A stretch of 64,000 bases of DNA, taken from the NCBI RefSeq assembly GCF_042429435.1, contig NZ_JBHMAF010000150.1, one strand, 5' to 3'. Below the pieces are notes generated by a model. It was not told where the DNA came from, searched no databases, and saw only the letters and a list, made by a program, of their open reading frames with translations. The translations under genes were made by a program, and so were the position numbers. This DNA comes from Ectobacillus funiculus. GTDB taxonomy: Bacteria > Bacillota > Bacilli > Bacillales > Bacillaceae_G. Shown here piece by piece: positions 47,227 to 55,614 of this stretch. Each line of letters begins with the position of its first letter. Position 1 is the stretch's first letter.

Positions 47227-47625
47227 CTACCCTTTGTAATGAAACTGTTTGATTAGAAAATCAATAAAGTACCTGCTTGATATTGGTAATGTCTTTTTGT
47301 TTTTAAAGGCTATTCCGATTGTCCTCCTAATAGATGGCTCAATTCGTTTTGCGACAAGCTGATAGCTCACCTTCTTTAGTACCATCTCTGGTAAAATCGA
47401 GATACCTAATCCATTCTCTACCATAGACATAATCGTATAATCATTATGTACATGATATTGAATGTTAGGGTATAATCCTTTCTGCTTAAATATTTCTAAC
47501 GGTTCGCTTAGTCCTCCCTCATCTAATAAAATAAACGGTTCATTCACTAAGTCATCAACTGAAATAGATTCTCTGCTTGTAAGTGGATGGTCAAAGGGCA
47601 ACACAGCAAGCATCTCATCGGGTGT
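47227..47625 (-). pseudogene. LysR-family regulator, C-terminal half only
   Basis: About 130 codons of an effector-binding domain: EMLAVLPFDHPLTSRESISV, LVNEPFILLDEGG and VENGLGISILPEMVL. The DNA-binding half is missing. Frame continuity ends near 47626, where the sequence switches to the 3' part of azlC on the other strand. A deletion has removed the start of both divergent genes. Related azlCD operons are commonly preceded by a divergent lysR gene. Confidence 0.8.
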
Positions 47626-47626
47626 G

Positions 47627-47707
47627 AAGATTATCGTATTAACCTTTGTTATAGCGGGAATGGCTGCCTATTTGTTTCCGATAAAGGGGGGTGTAGCCAA
47701 TGAATAG
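47627..47707 (+). pseudogene. azlC: azlC 3' fragment
   Basis: Plus frame reads IVLTFVIAGMAAYLFPIKGG then VANE and stop, the C-terminal end of the branched-chain amino acid exporter subunit AzlC. It overlaps the azlD start by 8 bp, as in intact operons. Everything before it is deleted. Confidence 0.75.
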
Positions 47708-48005
47708 TGTCTATTTCTATATGCTAGTTATGGCTGCAGTAACTTATCTCATTCGTGTGCTGCCACTAACATTAATACGAAAACAAATTAAAAATGTCTA
47801 TATCCAGTCCTTTTTATACTATGTGCCATTTGTTACATTGGCTGTCATGATATTTCCAGCGATTCTAAATGCTACTGCTACAACCACCTCCGCCCTTATT
47901 GGATTCGTCATTGCTGTAGTACTAGCTTATAAGGGTGCAAGTTTGTTTCGTGTATCGCTGTTTGCTTGTGTCGCTGTGTTTTTGGTGGAGGCCTTTGTTT
48001 TATAA
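47700..48005 (+). CDS. azlD: AzlD-family branched-chain amino acid export subunit
   Basis: 101 residues with four hydrophobic segments: VYFYMLVMAAVTYLIRVLPL, SFLYYVPFVTLAVMIFPAIL, SALIGFVIAVVLAYKG and LFACVAVFLVEAFVL. Complete in length for AzlD. Its partner AzlC is truncated to its last residues and the native promoter has been lost with it, so this gene is probably silent or non-functional although open. Confidence 0.88.
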   Translation: MNSVYFYMLVMAAVTYLIRVLPLTLIRKQIKNVYIQSFLYYVPFVTLAVMIFPAILNATATTTSALIGFVIAVVLAYKGASLFRVSLFACVAVFLVEAFVL

Positions 48006-48170
48006 ATAAAAAACTGGTTAACCTTATAATACGAACGCCCCCTTTAATTTAAGTACAATTATTCACAACCTTTACATCGAGCATACTGGCACTGGAAATA
48101 AAAAACGAATATCAAACACTATTTTTAGGTAGTATCTGATATTCGAATTATAGTTCAATTAGATATTAGA

Positions 48171-48776
48171 TTATTTTCTTAAGGTTTTTAATGCACCACT
48201 CCAAGCGACAACTTGGTCAAGCATTTCATTTACATTATTAAGATGTAATTCAGCTGGTTTAAAGGTAGTATAATTTTCAAAATCGGTAAATAAGGACAAG
48301 GTGGGGTGTACACGAACATCAGCAATCATTAATTCCCCCAAGATGCCCCGTAAATGTTCAGCTGCACGAGCACCACCAGTTGAACCATAACTTACGATAC
48401 CTGCTGCTTTGTTATTCCAAGCTTCACGAGCTAAATCAAGTGCATTTTTTAAGGCTCCTGTTATGCTGTGATTATATTCTTGAACGATGAATACGAAACC
48501 ATCCAAGTTGTTAAGTTTTTCATTCCAAGCTGCAATTCCTGGTTCTGTCCCATCAGTTGTTCCTAAAAATGGTAACTGATAATCTGCAATATCTATGATT
48601 TCATAGTTTGCATCTCCACGTTTGTCAGCAATTTCTTTCACCCATTCTCCTACTTGCGGGCTAACTCGTCCTTGTCTTGTACTACCTAAAATAATTCCTA
48701 CATTTAATTTCTCATTTGTCATTTTTTCTTCCTCCTTTATAGATGAACTTCCAAATAATTTGGATAGAAACCCCAT
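48171..48776 (-). CDS. NADPH-dependent FMN reductase (azoreductase-like)
   Basis: 201 residues from MGFLSKLFG (AGGTGG eight bases upstream). A second start at 48722 (MTNEKLNVG) has a perfect AAAGGAGG site inside the coding frame, so two forms may be made. Flavodoxin-like fold: GIILGSTRQGRVSPQVGEWV phosphate-binding loop, FVFIVQEYNHSITGALKNALD and SYGSTGGARAAEHLRGIL. It reduces flavins or quinones with NADPH. First of a leftward group with DoxX, MarR, pirin and DoxX genes, which together look like a quinone/electrophile stress set. Confidence 0.9.
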   Translation of the reverse strand: MGFLSKLFGSSSIKEEEKMTNEKLNVGIILGSTRQGRVSPQVGEWVKEIADKRGDANYEIIDIADYQLPFLGTTDGTEPGIAAWNEKLNNLDGFVFIVQEYNHSITGALKNALDLAREAWNNKAAGIVSYGSTGGARAAEHLRGILGELMIADVRVHPTLSLFTDFENYTTFKPAELHLNNVNEMLDQVVAWSGALKTLRK

Positions 48777-48871
48777 ATTAATTACCACCTATTATTTTTT
48801 AAAAATCTATATTATAAAGAACTTTTATTAACACGTATGAACTCTGTACAATAAAATCCAAAAGTTCTTTT

Positions 48872-49240
48872 TTACACGTTCTTACTTAAATTTCCTGCTC
48901 TTTTTCCAAGTAAAACCACAAGACTTAAGATGAAAAAGACCAAGGCAGGCATAGCTAATCCTATACCTTGTCCAGCTTTAAAATGTGCAAACACAGCACC
49001 GGCCATCAGTAATACGAGTCCGCCTGAAGCCAGTAAAGCAATTCTTGATTTCCAGAACCCAATCAAAAGTCCAATAGCCCCTAATACTTCACAGAAACCT
49101 ACAAAATACATGAATCCTAACGGATAACCAAAACCTTCAAATATTTGAACTTGCATTGCATTTCCTGTTAGCTTCATTACACCAAAAGCTGCAAAACCAA
49201 CCGCAAGTAATCCTTGAAGAATACGAATAACCCATTTCAT
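48872..49240 (-). CDS. DoxX-family membrane protein
   Basis: 122 residues with four membrane helices. It includes GLLAVGFAAFGVMKLTGN, GFMYFVGFCEVLGAIGLLIG and VLLMAGAVFAHFKAGQG, hallmarks of DoxX/YphA-type proteins. It lies 27 bases after the MarR-type gene and is probably co-transcribed. In Bacillus such proteins belong to thiol- or quinone-stress regulons (MhqR/YodB type). A second paralogue is at 50563. Confidence 0.88.
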   Translation of the reverse strand: MKWVIRILQGLLAVGFAAFGVMKLTGNAMQVQIFEGFGYPLGFMYFVGFCEVLGAIGLLIGFWKSRIALLASGGLVLLMAGAVFAHFKAGQGIGLAMPALVFFILSLVVLLGKRAGNLSKNV

Positions 49241-49267
49241 TTCTTTTTTCTCCTCTTATGTTTTCTG

Positions 49268-49720
49268 TTATTTTTGTAAATTTTTTGCACCTATTCCTAA
49301 TTTCTTTAATAAATAAATTAACTGTTCTTTCTCTTCGTTAGTAATGAATGAAACATTTTCTGAGATTGTTGCAACGTGTTTTGGGAAAATCTTGTCAAAA
49401 AGTGCTCTTCCTTTTTCCGTTATGACGACATTAGAAGCCCTTCTATCATTAGGGTTTGGTTGTCTTTCTACAAACCCTTTCTTTTCTAACTTATCTACCA
49501 CATAGGTGATACTTCCACTTGGAATAGAGAACGTCTCACTGATTTTTTGGACAGGATGCGGACCTTTATTGTAAAGCAATTCAAGAATCATAAAATTTTC
49601 CCGACTAATATTATGGCTTTCAATATCTTTTAGTATGTTTTCAGTAATAGTTTGAGAAGCTTTCAGCCAAACACGAAACAACCTCAAATCCAACTGACTT
49701 TGTTCATCTCCTTGATACAT
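49268..49720 (-). CDS. MarR-family transcriptional regulator (MhqR-like)
   Basis: 150 residues. Winged HTH: HPVQKISETFSIPSGSITYVVDKLEKKGFVERQPNPNDRRASNVVITEKG, of which the DRR wing and recognition helix are clear. AGGAGG lies nine bases before the ATG. Flanked by DoxX, pirin and FMN reductase genes, as with MhqR, which senses quinones. The likely operator is the repeated TATCCTAAnATTA motif upstream of the cluster, with a weaker match just ahead of this gene. Confidence 0.9.
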   Translation of the reverse strand: MYQGDEQSQLDLRLFRVWLKASQTITENILKDIESHNISRENFMILELLYNKGPHPVQKISETFSIPSGSITYVVDKLEKKGFVERQPNPNDRRASNVVITEKGRALFDKIFPKHVATISENVSFITNEEKEQLIYLLKKLGIGAKNLQK

Positions 49721-49752
49721 TCATCGAACCTCCTATTATAATGGTTTTTAAA

Positions 49753-49768
49753 ATTCAATTTAGGTTAT
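49753..49768 (-). promoter_or_regulatory. Weak TATCCTAA-like box ahead of the MarR gene
   Basis: Minus strand reads ATAACCTAAATTGAAT, similar to the boxes at 50936-50992. It overlaps the pirin stop codon and lies 33 bp before the MarR start, so autoregulation is possible. Confidence 0.3.
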
Positions 49769-50532
49769 CTTGGTTTCCTGTATAGAGGATATTCAACTTC
49801 AGTCGGAACTTCAATTAGGAAGATTCTAAGGTCTTTATCTAAAGCTTGAATTGTTACTTTCCCACCCTGTCCTGATTGAACGATAACAAAATCCTTATGT
49901 CTAAAATGATTCGGTTGATTTGTATCTAATGTGAACGATCCATCTCCCTTGATGGCTAAACCAGCTAATGTCCGGTTTGGAGCAAGACTATGGGTATATA
50001 CCGTACCATTTGGAATGGAGATATCCCACATCCCCGCATCTGTCACAATTTTCATGGGTGAACCATTTCCTAGTATGGTCTTAATTGTCACACTTTCTTT
50101 TTCTAGGACAGAAAAATCCTCAGAATTGTATTGTGAGTAAGTTGGTGTTCGTTTTATTGCTTGGCCTAAATGGGGTTCGAACCAGATTTGAAACACTTCA
50201 GATGGTTCTTTTAATGCTTCTGCATGATACACACCGGAGCCTGTTTGCATGAGCTGAGTGCCGCCTTCCTCTACAACACTTACTGTACCAAGCGTATCAC
50301 GATGATAACCTTTACCCTTGATTACATAAGTGATGATTTCAAAACCTTGATGAGGATGCAGACCAATTTCCGCGGGTTCGGAAGAATGTCCCCAAGCCCA
50401 GTAAAATAATGGTCCTAGTCGATTTATTAGTGATCCTTCTCCAGAAAAGCCAATCGGTTTTTGTTCTATAATTTTACCGTCATCGAATTGCCCATACGCC
50501 TGATCTCGCGGTTTAATAATTTTAAATTCCAT
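49765..50532 (-). CDS. Pirin-family protein
   Basis: 255 residues. Double cupin with the pirin signature HPHQGFEIITYVIKGKGYHRDTLG (metal ligands His-x-His) and GSGVYHAEA. The C-terminal pirin_C region ends IFLIEVPTEVEYPLYRKPR. Bacterial pirins act as quercetinase-like dioxygenases or stress-related regulators. Located between the DoxX and MarR genes on the same strand; oxidative/quinone stress role inferred from context. Confidence 0.9.
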   Translation of the reverse strand: MEFKIIKPRDQAYGQFDDGKIIEQKPIGFSGEGSLINRLGPLFYWAWGHSSEPAEIGLHPHQGFEIITYVIKGKGYHRDTLGTVSVVEEGGTQLMQTGSGVYHAEALKEPSEVFQIWFEPHLGQAIKRTPTYSQYNSEDFSVLEKESVTIKTILGNGSPMKIVTDAGMWDISIPNGTVYTHSLAPNRTLAGLAIKGDGSFTLDTNQPNHFRHKDFVIVQSGQGGKVTIQALDKDLRIFLIEVPTEVEYPLYRKPR

Positions 50533-50562
50533 TTATATTTCTCCTTTAGATTAATTCGATAT

Positions 50563-50919
50563 TTATACAAACAAAGATCCTAGGTTTATTAATAAAACTA
50601 CCAATCCTAAAATGAGTAAAATGATTGGCATCATCATTTTGTTTACAGGATCCTTAACTGTCATGTGTGTAAAAATTGCTCCCAACATTGTTCCTACAAT
50701 TAGCAAAGCACCCCACGCAGCTAATGTATCATTCCAAATACCTGAAATGACTAATACCGCCGAAATCACTTCAACTAGACCTGTAAATACCCTAAAACCT
50801 GCTGGATACCCATAACGCTTAAATTCATCCAGCATTTGCTTTGAACCAAATTGCATAAACCCAAACATTAGGAATCCTAATCCTAATATGCCTTGAAGAA
50901 TAATTGATAAAACAGTCAT
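50563..50919 (-). CDS. DoxX-family membrane protein, second paralogue
   Basis: 118 residues with four membrane helices: SIILQGILGLGFLMFGFMQF, VFTGLVEVISAVLVISG, WGALLIVGTMLGAIFTHMTV and IILLILGLVVLLINLGSLF. First gene of the pirin-MarR-DoxX transcript; its promoter region carries three TATCCTAA boxes. Confidence 0.88.
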   Translation of the reverse strand: MTVLSIILQGILGLGFLMFGFMQFGSKQMLDEFKRYGYPAGFRVFTGLVEVISAVLVISGIWNDTLAAWGALLIVGTMLGAIFTHMTVKDPVNKMMMPIILLILGLVVLLINLGSLFV

Positions 50920-50935
50920 TTATTTTCTCTCCATT

Positions 50936-50992
50936 TATCCTAATATTATTTATCCTAAAATTAGTACATTTTTATCCTAACATTAGGGTATA
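50936..50992 (-). promoter_or_regulatory. Three direct/palindromic TATCCTAAnATTA operator-like boxes
   Basis: TATCCTAATATTA (50936-50948), TATCCTAAAATTAGTA (50951-50966) and TATCCTAACATTAGGGTATA (50973-50992, itself an inverted repeat). They begin 17 bp upstream of the first gene of the cluster. The likely ligand is the MarR-type protein. Confidence 0.55.
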
Positions 50993-51004
50993 TTTTATGT
51001 CAAC

Positions 51005-51035
51005 AAAAAATAACCCGTTTTATTTATAACGGGTT
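51005..51035 (-). terminator. Minus-strand terminator between beta-lactamase side and DoxX cluster
   Basis: AACCCGTT (51012-51019)/AACGGGTT (51028-51035), then ATTTTTTG on the minus strand. It insulates the DoxX cluster from the beta-lactamase region. Confidence 0.7.
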
Positions 51036-51060
51036 CTAAAAATAAATAGGGGTAAGTCCG

Positions 51061-51188
51061 CATGCCCATCAAGTTAATATTTTGAAGTACCCCAAAACGA
51101 AAATTTTATCTTTCCACAATTGTCTATGAGAATTAAGCTTATTTTTTTCGTTTTGGGGAACAACGGATTTCTTAAGTTGATGGATGTG
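51061..51188. mobile_element. IS231-like miniature element, copy 1 (128 bp)
   Basis: Ends CATGCCCATCAAGTTAA and, in reverse, CACATCCATCAACTTAAG resemble the IS231 terminal repeat. Inner arms CCCCAAAACGAAAA and TTTTTCGTTTTGGGG form a second inverted repeat. No transposase. No target duplication could be recognised. Confidence 0.7.
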
Positions 51189-51317
51189 TGGTGGTACCCC
51201 ATCAGGTGGCTAAATCGATCATAATCCTTTAGAAGGGATATTTACGAACGCTAACATTCATCGATTTTATCCTTTAAATGTTTTGGTTCCTAAACACCAT
51301 TCAGTTTCATAACGGCA

Positions 51318-51345
51318 ACAAAAAAGAAGCAATTGGACATTGCCT
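51318..51345 (-). terminator. Beta-lactamase terminator
   Basis: GAGGCAAT/ATTGCTTC stem with five-base loop, followed by TTTTTT on the minus strand, 67 bases past the stop. Confidence 0.75.
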
Positions 51346-51411
51346 CCTAAAACTAAAAAGTATCTAATGTCTAAACGTGTATTTTTCCTTGTTTTGATAC
51401 TCGCCCCTAAT

Positions 51412-52317
51412 TCACTTGAAGACATTGAGTGCGATCTTGGCAGCCTTTGCTATAAGTTCATTATTATAGGTAGCATTCTTAGTATCATGGGTGGATAGAA
51501 TCGCGATGATGATGGGGTCTCTATTCGGCGGCCAAACGATGGCAATGTCGTTTCGCGTTCCGTAGTCTCCTGCTCCGGTTTTATCGCCTACCTCCCAGCC
51601 TTTAGGTACGGCCGCACGGATCAGTTCGTCTCCAGTAGTGTTCCCCCGCATCCAATCTGTAAGGATTGTACGCTTATCATTCGGGAGCACGTCATCGACC
51701 GTGAAAGCCTTCAGGTTGGTGGCAAGTGCTCTTGCTGTACTTGTATCACGGATGTCTCCTGGGATGGCACTGTTCAAATCAGTCTCGAAGCGATCAGCCT
51801 CGGTGACATTATCACCGATTTGCCTCAGTGCTTTTTCGAATCCATTAGGGCCGCCCAGTTTCTGCAATAAAAGGTTCCCTGCGGTATTATCGCTGTAACG
51901 GATAGCAGCATCGCAGATTTCCCTAAGGGTCATCCCGGTATCCACGTGTTTCTCTGTGATCGGCGAATACGTGACTAGGTCATCTTTGGTGTAGGTGATT
52001 ACCTCGTCAAGTTTGTCAATCGAGTTTTGCTGCAGCACTACCGCTGCGACCAGAGCCTTAAAGGTGGATGTGTAGGCAAACCGTTCATCAGGTCGATAGG
52101 CTACCGTACGATTTGTGCCAGTGTCGATAGCATAGACGCCGAGCCGAGCATCAAACTTTTTCTCAAGTTGTACGAACTTTCGACTAGTCGCATGACTTGT
52201 ACTTTTTGTTTGCTCTACTTTTTCTTTTGCTTCCGTCTGCTTTGATCCGTCCCCAAAGAAACTTAAGCTTACAAGACTTAAGCTTAATAGTCCAACACGC
52301 GTCCATATTTTTAACAT
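51412..52317 (-). CDS. bla: Class A beta-lactamase
   Basis: 301 residues from MLKIWTRVGLLSL, chosen because GAAAGGTG precedes it. Signal peptide without a lipobox Cys, so secreted. All class A motifs are intact: STFK (Ser70/Lys73), SDN in RYSDNTAGN, the omega loop with Glu166 and Asn170 in FETDLN, and KTG in VGDKTGAGDYG. It resembles Bacillus PenP/BlaP penicillinases. No blaI or blaR1 regulator genes are visible in the window. The gene lies between two IS231-like miniature elements at 51061 and 53419. Confidence 0.95.
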   Translation of the reverse strand: MLKIWTRVGLLSLSLVSLSFFGDGSKQTEAKEKVEQTKSTSHATSRKFVQLEKKFDARLGVYAIDTGTNRTVAYRPDERFAYTSTFKALVAAVVLQQNSIDKLDEVITYTKDDLVTYSPITEKHVDTGMTLREICDAAIRYSDNTAGNLLLQKLGGPNGFEKALRQIGDNVTEADRFETDLNSAIPGDIRDTSTARALATNLKAFTVDDVLPNDKRTILTDWMRGNTTGDELIRAAVPKGWEVGDKTGAGDYGTRNDIAIVWPPNRDPIIIAILSTHDTKNATYNNELIAKAAKIALNVFK

Positions 52318-52520
52318 CTTTACACCTTTCAAAAGGATCAGTCCTCCCATATCCTCGAGTGTGTGATCTTGGTTCAAGACCTAAATTTAATCACAGCCTG
52401 ATTCTATCAACTTGATTCCATAATAAACATGGAAGAACAGTGCAATGTTCATGATATTTTTATGTAATAATTCAGAATACTCATAGGATTTTCTGCTTTA
52501 ATAGTGATAGAGGGGGCTAG

Positions 52521-52560
52521 AGCTATGATATACCGCAAAGCAGCTTAGTTCTTCTACCCT
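52521..52560. repeat. Inverted repeat, left arm
   Basis: 27 bp beginning AGCTATGATATACCGCAAAG pairs in reverse with 53118-53144, five mismatches. Similarity decays over a further dozen bases inward. The two arms bracket a frameshifted membrane-protein gene. Confidence 0.6.
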
Positions 52561-52636
52561 TTATTCACAGGCTAAAGCGTATCTGATGCCTTTTCATTCA
52601 AGAGCGAGATAAAACCACAATCAACCTTTGTAACTT

Positions 52637-53030
52637 TCATTTCTCCTTTCTTACTAAATAGCCCAACAAAAAATACATCATACTAATACATAAAATCATA
52701 AATTCATATGTTCTTCCTAATGCTCCTATAGAAATAAAAAAGGTAATAAGAAGACAAATTCCAAGTACCAAACAGAATCCAAAGTAAACGATTCTCCATA
52801 CATTCCGGTTTAATCCAAAAGGACCTGCTCCGGTTATTACACCGACTATGAGAAGCCCAATAAGAATGACTAAAGTAAGCCTATCAGTTGCTGATGTATC
52901 GATTTCGGAATTGAGCGCTTTCCCTAAGGATTGTACCAAGTAAATACAGAAAGCCATATCCTAACGTAGCAATGATCGTTAATATCCCTAAGACAATCCC
53001 GATCTTTTTTGATAGTACATATTTCCCCAT
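52637..53030 (-). pseudogene. Small membrane protein with a frameshift
   Basis: An ATG at 53030 behind GGGTGAG starts MGKYVLSKKIGIVLGILTII then ATLGYGFLYL. The product is completed only by shifting frame at about 52940 into VQSLGKALNSEID and three to four membrane segments (LVILIGLLIVGVITG, VWRIVYFGFCLVLGICLL) ending RKEK. One extra C near 52940 explains it. Either a real mutation or a sequencing error. Family not recognised. Confidence 0.6.
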
Positions 53031-53104
53031 TAACTCACCCCATATGGTATAAATTCCCGCATTTTTATAGCATGCCTAGAAAAAGTTTTAAATTAATTTT
53101 ATAC

Positions 53105-53144
53105 GAGGTAAGGGAGCTAAGCTACTTTGCAATATACCGTAGCT
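53105..53144. repeat. Inverted repeat, right arm
   Basis: Partner of 52521-52560; core 53118-53144 (TAAGCTACTTTGCAATATAC and onward). Confidence 0.6.
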
Positions 53145-53418
53145 GGGGTCTGTGTAGCAACCGAACCAAATCTTACGTTAAGTATTAGCGAACATAATAT
53201 TGAATAATACATATATATTTTACAAATAAATAGGTTGAAATGTAATATTTTTCCTATAATCTGAATAATCGGGATATTAAAGTAAGGCACTTATTAAGGT
53301 TTTGCACTTCCCTTGCTTTTTGGGTGTTGTGCTGGTCGGGGGGTGTTTGGGGGCAGAGCCACCACATCAGCGTGTAGACATATGGAGCAAGAGAAGCACA
53401 ACGGACGGATGAACGCTC
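53145..53418. other. Non-coding spacer between the inverted repeat and the IS231-like element
   Basis: A 75-codon minus frame here runs into the adjacent repeat and has no ribosome site; I do not regard it as a gene. Nothing else seen. Confidence 0.45.
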
Positions 53419-53527
53419 CATGCCCATCAAACTAAGAATAAAGGATACCCCCAGAACGAAAATTTTGTGCAAATTTCTCACTTTTATCGTTTTGGGAGTA
53501 GTTTGTTTTTTTATGTTGATAGCTATG
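53419..53527. mobile_element. IS231-like miniature element, copy 2 (109 bp)
   Basis: Left end CATGCCCATCAAACTAAG; right end in reverse CATAGCTATCAACATA. The inner pair CCCAGAACGAAAATTTT and TATCGTTTTGGGAG is shared with the copy at 51061. No transposase. Confidence 0.65.
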
Positions 53528-53864
53528 GGGTAGCGACGTCAAAACACGAAAAACTTACGCTAATACATATTTTGGAAGCGAAAATCCGATTATCCTTACG
53601 TGAACTGCAATGAGGATGCGGTACTTTCTACGATATAGAAAATGCCATTATGCTTCTGTGCTGGAATGACGAAGATTCGCTGGAATCAAAGTATATGCAT
53701 TGCTTTCTGAACAATAACAACCTCTTTATCACACTCTTCATACCAAGACTTATGTTTCCTGTACGACCCCCTGCTAGTGCAACCACCTTGGCACCTGCTA
53801 CTATCCCCCCTTCACTACTGTATCTCTATAGATCAATATCTTTTATAAAAAACACTTCGTCGTT
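53528..53864. other. Region downstream of the P450 gene, nothing firm
   Basis: A minus-strand frame of about 68 codons (SSEGGIVAGAKVVALAGGRT...) looks protein-like but has no start or recognisable family. Confidence 0.3.
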
Positions 53865-55199
53865 CTATATACGTTTTATAAGCTTCATATTTAAAGTCTT
53901 TGGTTTTAATGTAATCATTGGTTCAGGCTTGACTTCATTAATGGTTTGCAATTTATATTGTTGCCCAAGCGTAGCTAAAACAAGAACAGCCTCTAACATC
54001 GCAAAATGGTTACCAATACATACTCTACTTCCCCCTCCAAATGGGAAATAGGAAAATTTAGGAATACCCTTTAAGGTACCATTTTCAAACCTTTCAGGAT
54101 CAAACATGAGCGGCTCTTCAAAATAACGCTTGCTTCTATGTACAACATACTGAGATGCTAAGAATGTATCTCCTTCTTTGAAGTTGTAGCCGCCTATTTC
54201 TACATCCTCGAAAGCTTGTCTAGCAGTTTGGTAAGCTGGCGGAAAAACACGCATGGACTCCTGAATAATTGCTTTTGTATAGGTTAATTTACCAAAATCC
54301 TCTAACACAGGCGTACGATTACCCAAAACTGTATCTATCTCTTGATGGAACTTCTCCTCGACATGTGGGTTTTGGGAGAGCAAGTACCATGTCCATGACA
54401 AAGCGTTAGACGTTGTTTCATGACCTGCTAAAAAAAACGTCATAACGTGTTCATAAATCTCCTCGTCTGTCATTCTAGCTCCGCTTTCCTCATCTTTTGC
54501 ACGAAACAGAGCAGCAAGTAAATCATCCATTTCTTGTGTTTCTAATCCCCTTCTCTCCGTAATAATAGGTGCCACAGCGGATTGCAGTTTTTGAATACTG
54601 TTGGCTACCTGCTGTTTAAACAACGCCATATCTGTTATTCCTCTATAAGCACTGCTAATTACTTTTGAGAAGGTAGTAAACGCTTCGTCAACTTCTTCAA
54701 TTTTACCTTGATCTATATTGGTACCAAACATTGTTTCCGTAATAATATTTAATGTAAGTTTCATCATGTCCTTTGAGACATCTGTTTGTTGAAGATCTCC
54801 CTCCTCCCACTGCTTTGTTAAATTTAAAGCATTCAGCACCATAGTATCGGCATAGCCCGATAAACTCCTCATATGAAAAGAAGGTTGAATGATTCTCCGA
54901 TCACGTTTATGTTTTTCCCCTTCACTTGTTAGTAAACCCTCACCTAATAATGGTTTAAAGAAATTAAAAGCTGCCCCTTTTACAAATGATTTTTGTTTCG
55001 TCTGCAGAACTTCCTCTGTATACTCAGCATTTAGGATAAGATACCGATTCTCTCCATTGGGGAATGGAATATTAATAAAGTCATAATCATCCCCATATTT
55101 TTCTACTAAATAATCTAATGTGCCAAGTACATTGGTTTGATAGTCTTGATAATCTCCTGTTAAAGCCGTAACTACTCTAGCTTGAGTTATTTGAGACAT
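53865..55199 (-). CDS. Cytochrome P450
   Basis: 444 residues from MSQITQARVV; AAAGGAGG eight bases upstream fixes the start. P450 landmarks: I-helix AGHETTSNA with the acid-Thr pair, K-helix ESMR (ExxR), PERF meander, and heme-thiolate loop FSYFPFGGGSRVCIGNHFA. Soluble bacterial class, without a fused reductase. Overall pattern resembles fatty-acid or terpene-hydroxylating P450s. No ferredoxin or reductase gene is adjacent, so electron donor and substrate are unknown. Confidence 0.93.
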   Translation of the reverse strand: MSQITQARVVTALTGDYQDYQTNVLGTLDYLVEKYGDDYDFINIPFPNGENRYLILNAEYTEEVLQTKQKSFVKGAAFNFFKPLLGEGLLTSEGEKHKRDRRIIQPSFHMRSLSGYADTMVLNALNLTKQWEEGDLQQTDVSKDMMKLTLNIITETMFGTNIDQGKIEEVDEAFTTFSKVISSAYRGITDMALFKQQVANSIQKLQSAVAPIITERRGLETQEMDDLLAALFRAKDEESGARMTDEEIYEHVMTFFLAGHETTSNALSWTWYLLSQNPHVEEKFHQEIDTVLGNRTPVLEDFGKLTYTKAIIQESMRVFPPAYQTARQAFEDVEIGGYNFKEGDTFLASQYVVHRSKRYFEEPLMFDPERFENGTLKGIPKFSYFPFGGGSRVCIGNHFAMLEAVLVLATLGQQYKLQTINEVKPEPMITLKPKTLNMKLIKRI

Positions 55200-55464
55200 A
55201 TATAATCCTCCTTTAAAAATTTTCACCTCTACCATTGTATACTAAATAAGGAATTGTGATTTTATATTCCTTGTATTTTTTAAGTTTTCTTCTCCAAAAT
55301 TTGATTGAAGGATTACAGAATCCCTGAAAACCAAGCCCTGTTGTTCTATGGAAAAACTACATCGCTAATCTCCCGTATCTAAAAAGTTAAGCATAAGGCA
55401 CTTTACTAATCCTATACTTAACCGTCTCATCACTCCGATGTTCCTCGTTCAACATATCATAATA
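55200..55464. other. Spacer between P450 gene and IS605-type element
   Basis: Contains the P450 promoter region on the minus strand. No gene recognised. Confidence 0.4.
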
Positions 55465-55469
55465 GTTGA

Positions 55470-55614
55470 CACTCCCACAGCTGAAGCAGTGGGATTCTAG
55501 ACCCCACGCCGTTAGACATAACGCTTCACAGCGGTCAATCTGTACTGTCAGGTTTTCCTACGTCGTTTGAACCTTCAGTTCAAAAAGGATGTACCTCTTA
55601 CTGCTCGGTACCCA
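55470..55614 (-). ncRNA. Possible omega-RNA/right-end region of the tnpB element
   Basis: Sequence between the tnpB stop and the right-end hairpin includes a TTGAACTGAAGGTTCAA hairpin. It ends with the subterminal stem and TGTCAAC. Guide RNAs of TnpB elements occupy this position; no direct evidence of expression. Confidence 0.4.

Noticed and set aside
53254..53481. 75-codon minus-strand frame
   Set aside because: Runs through half of an IS231-like miniature element and has no ribosome site.
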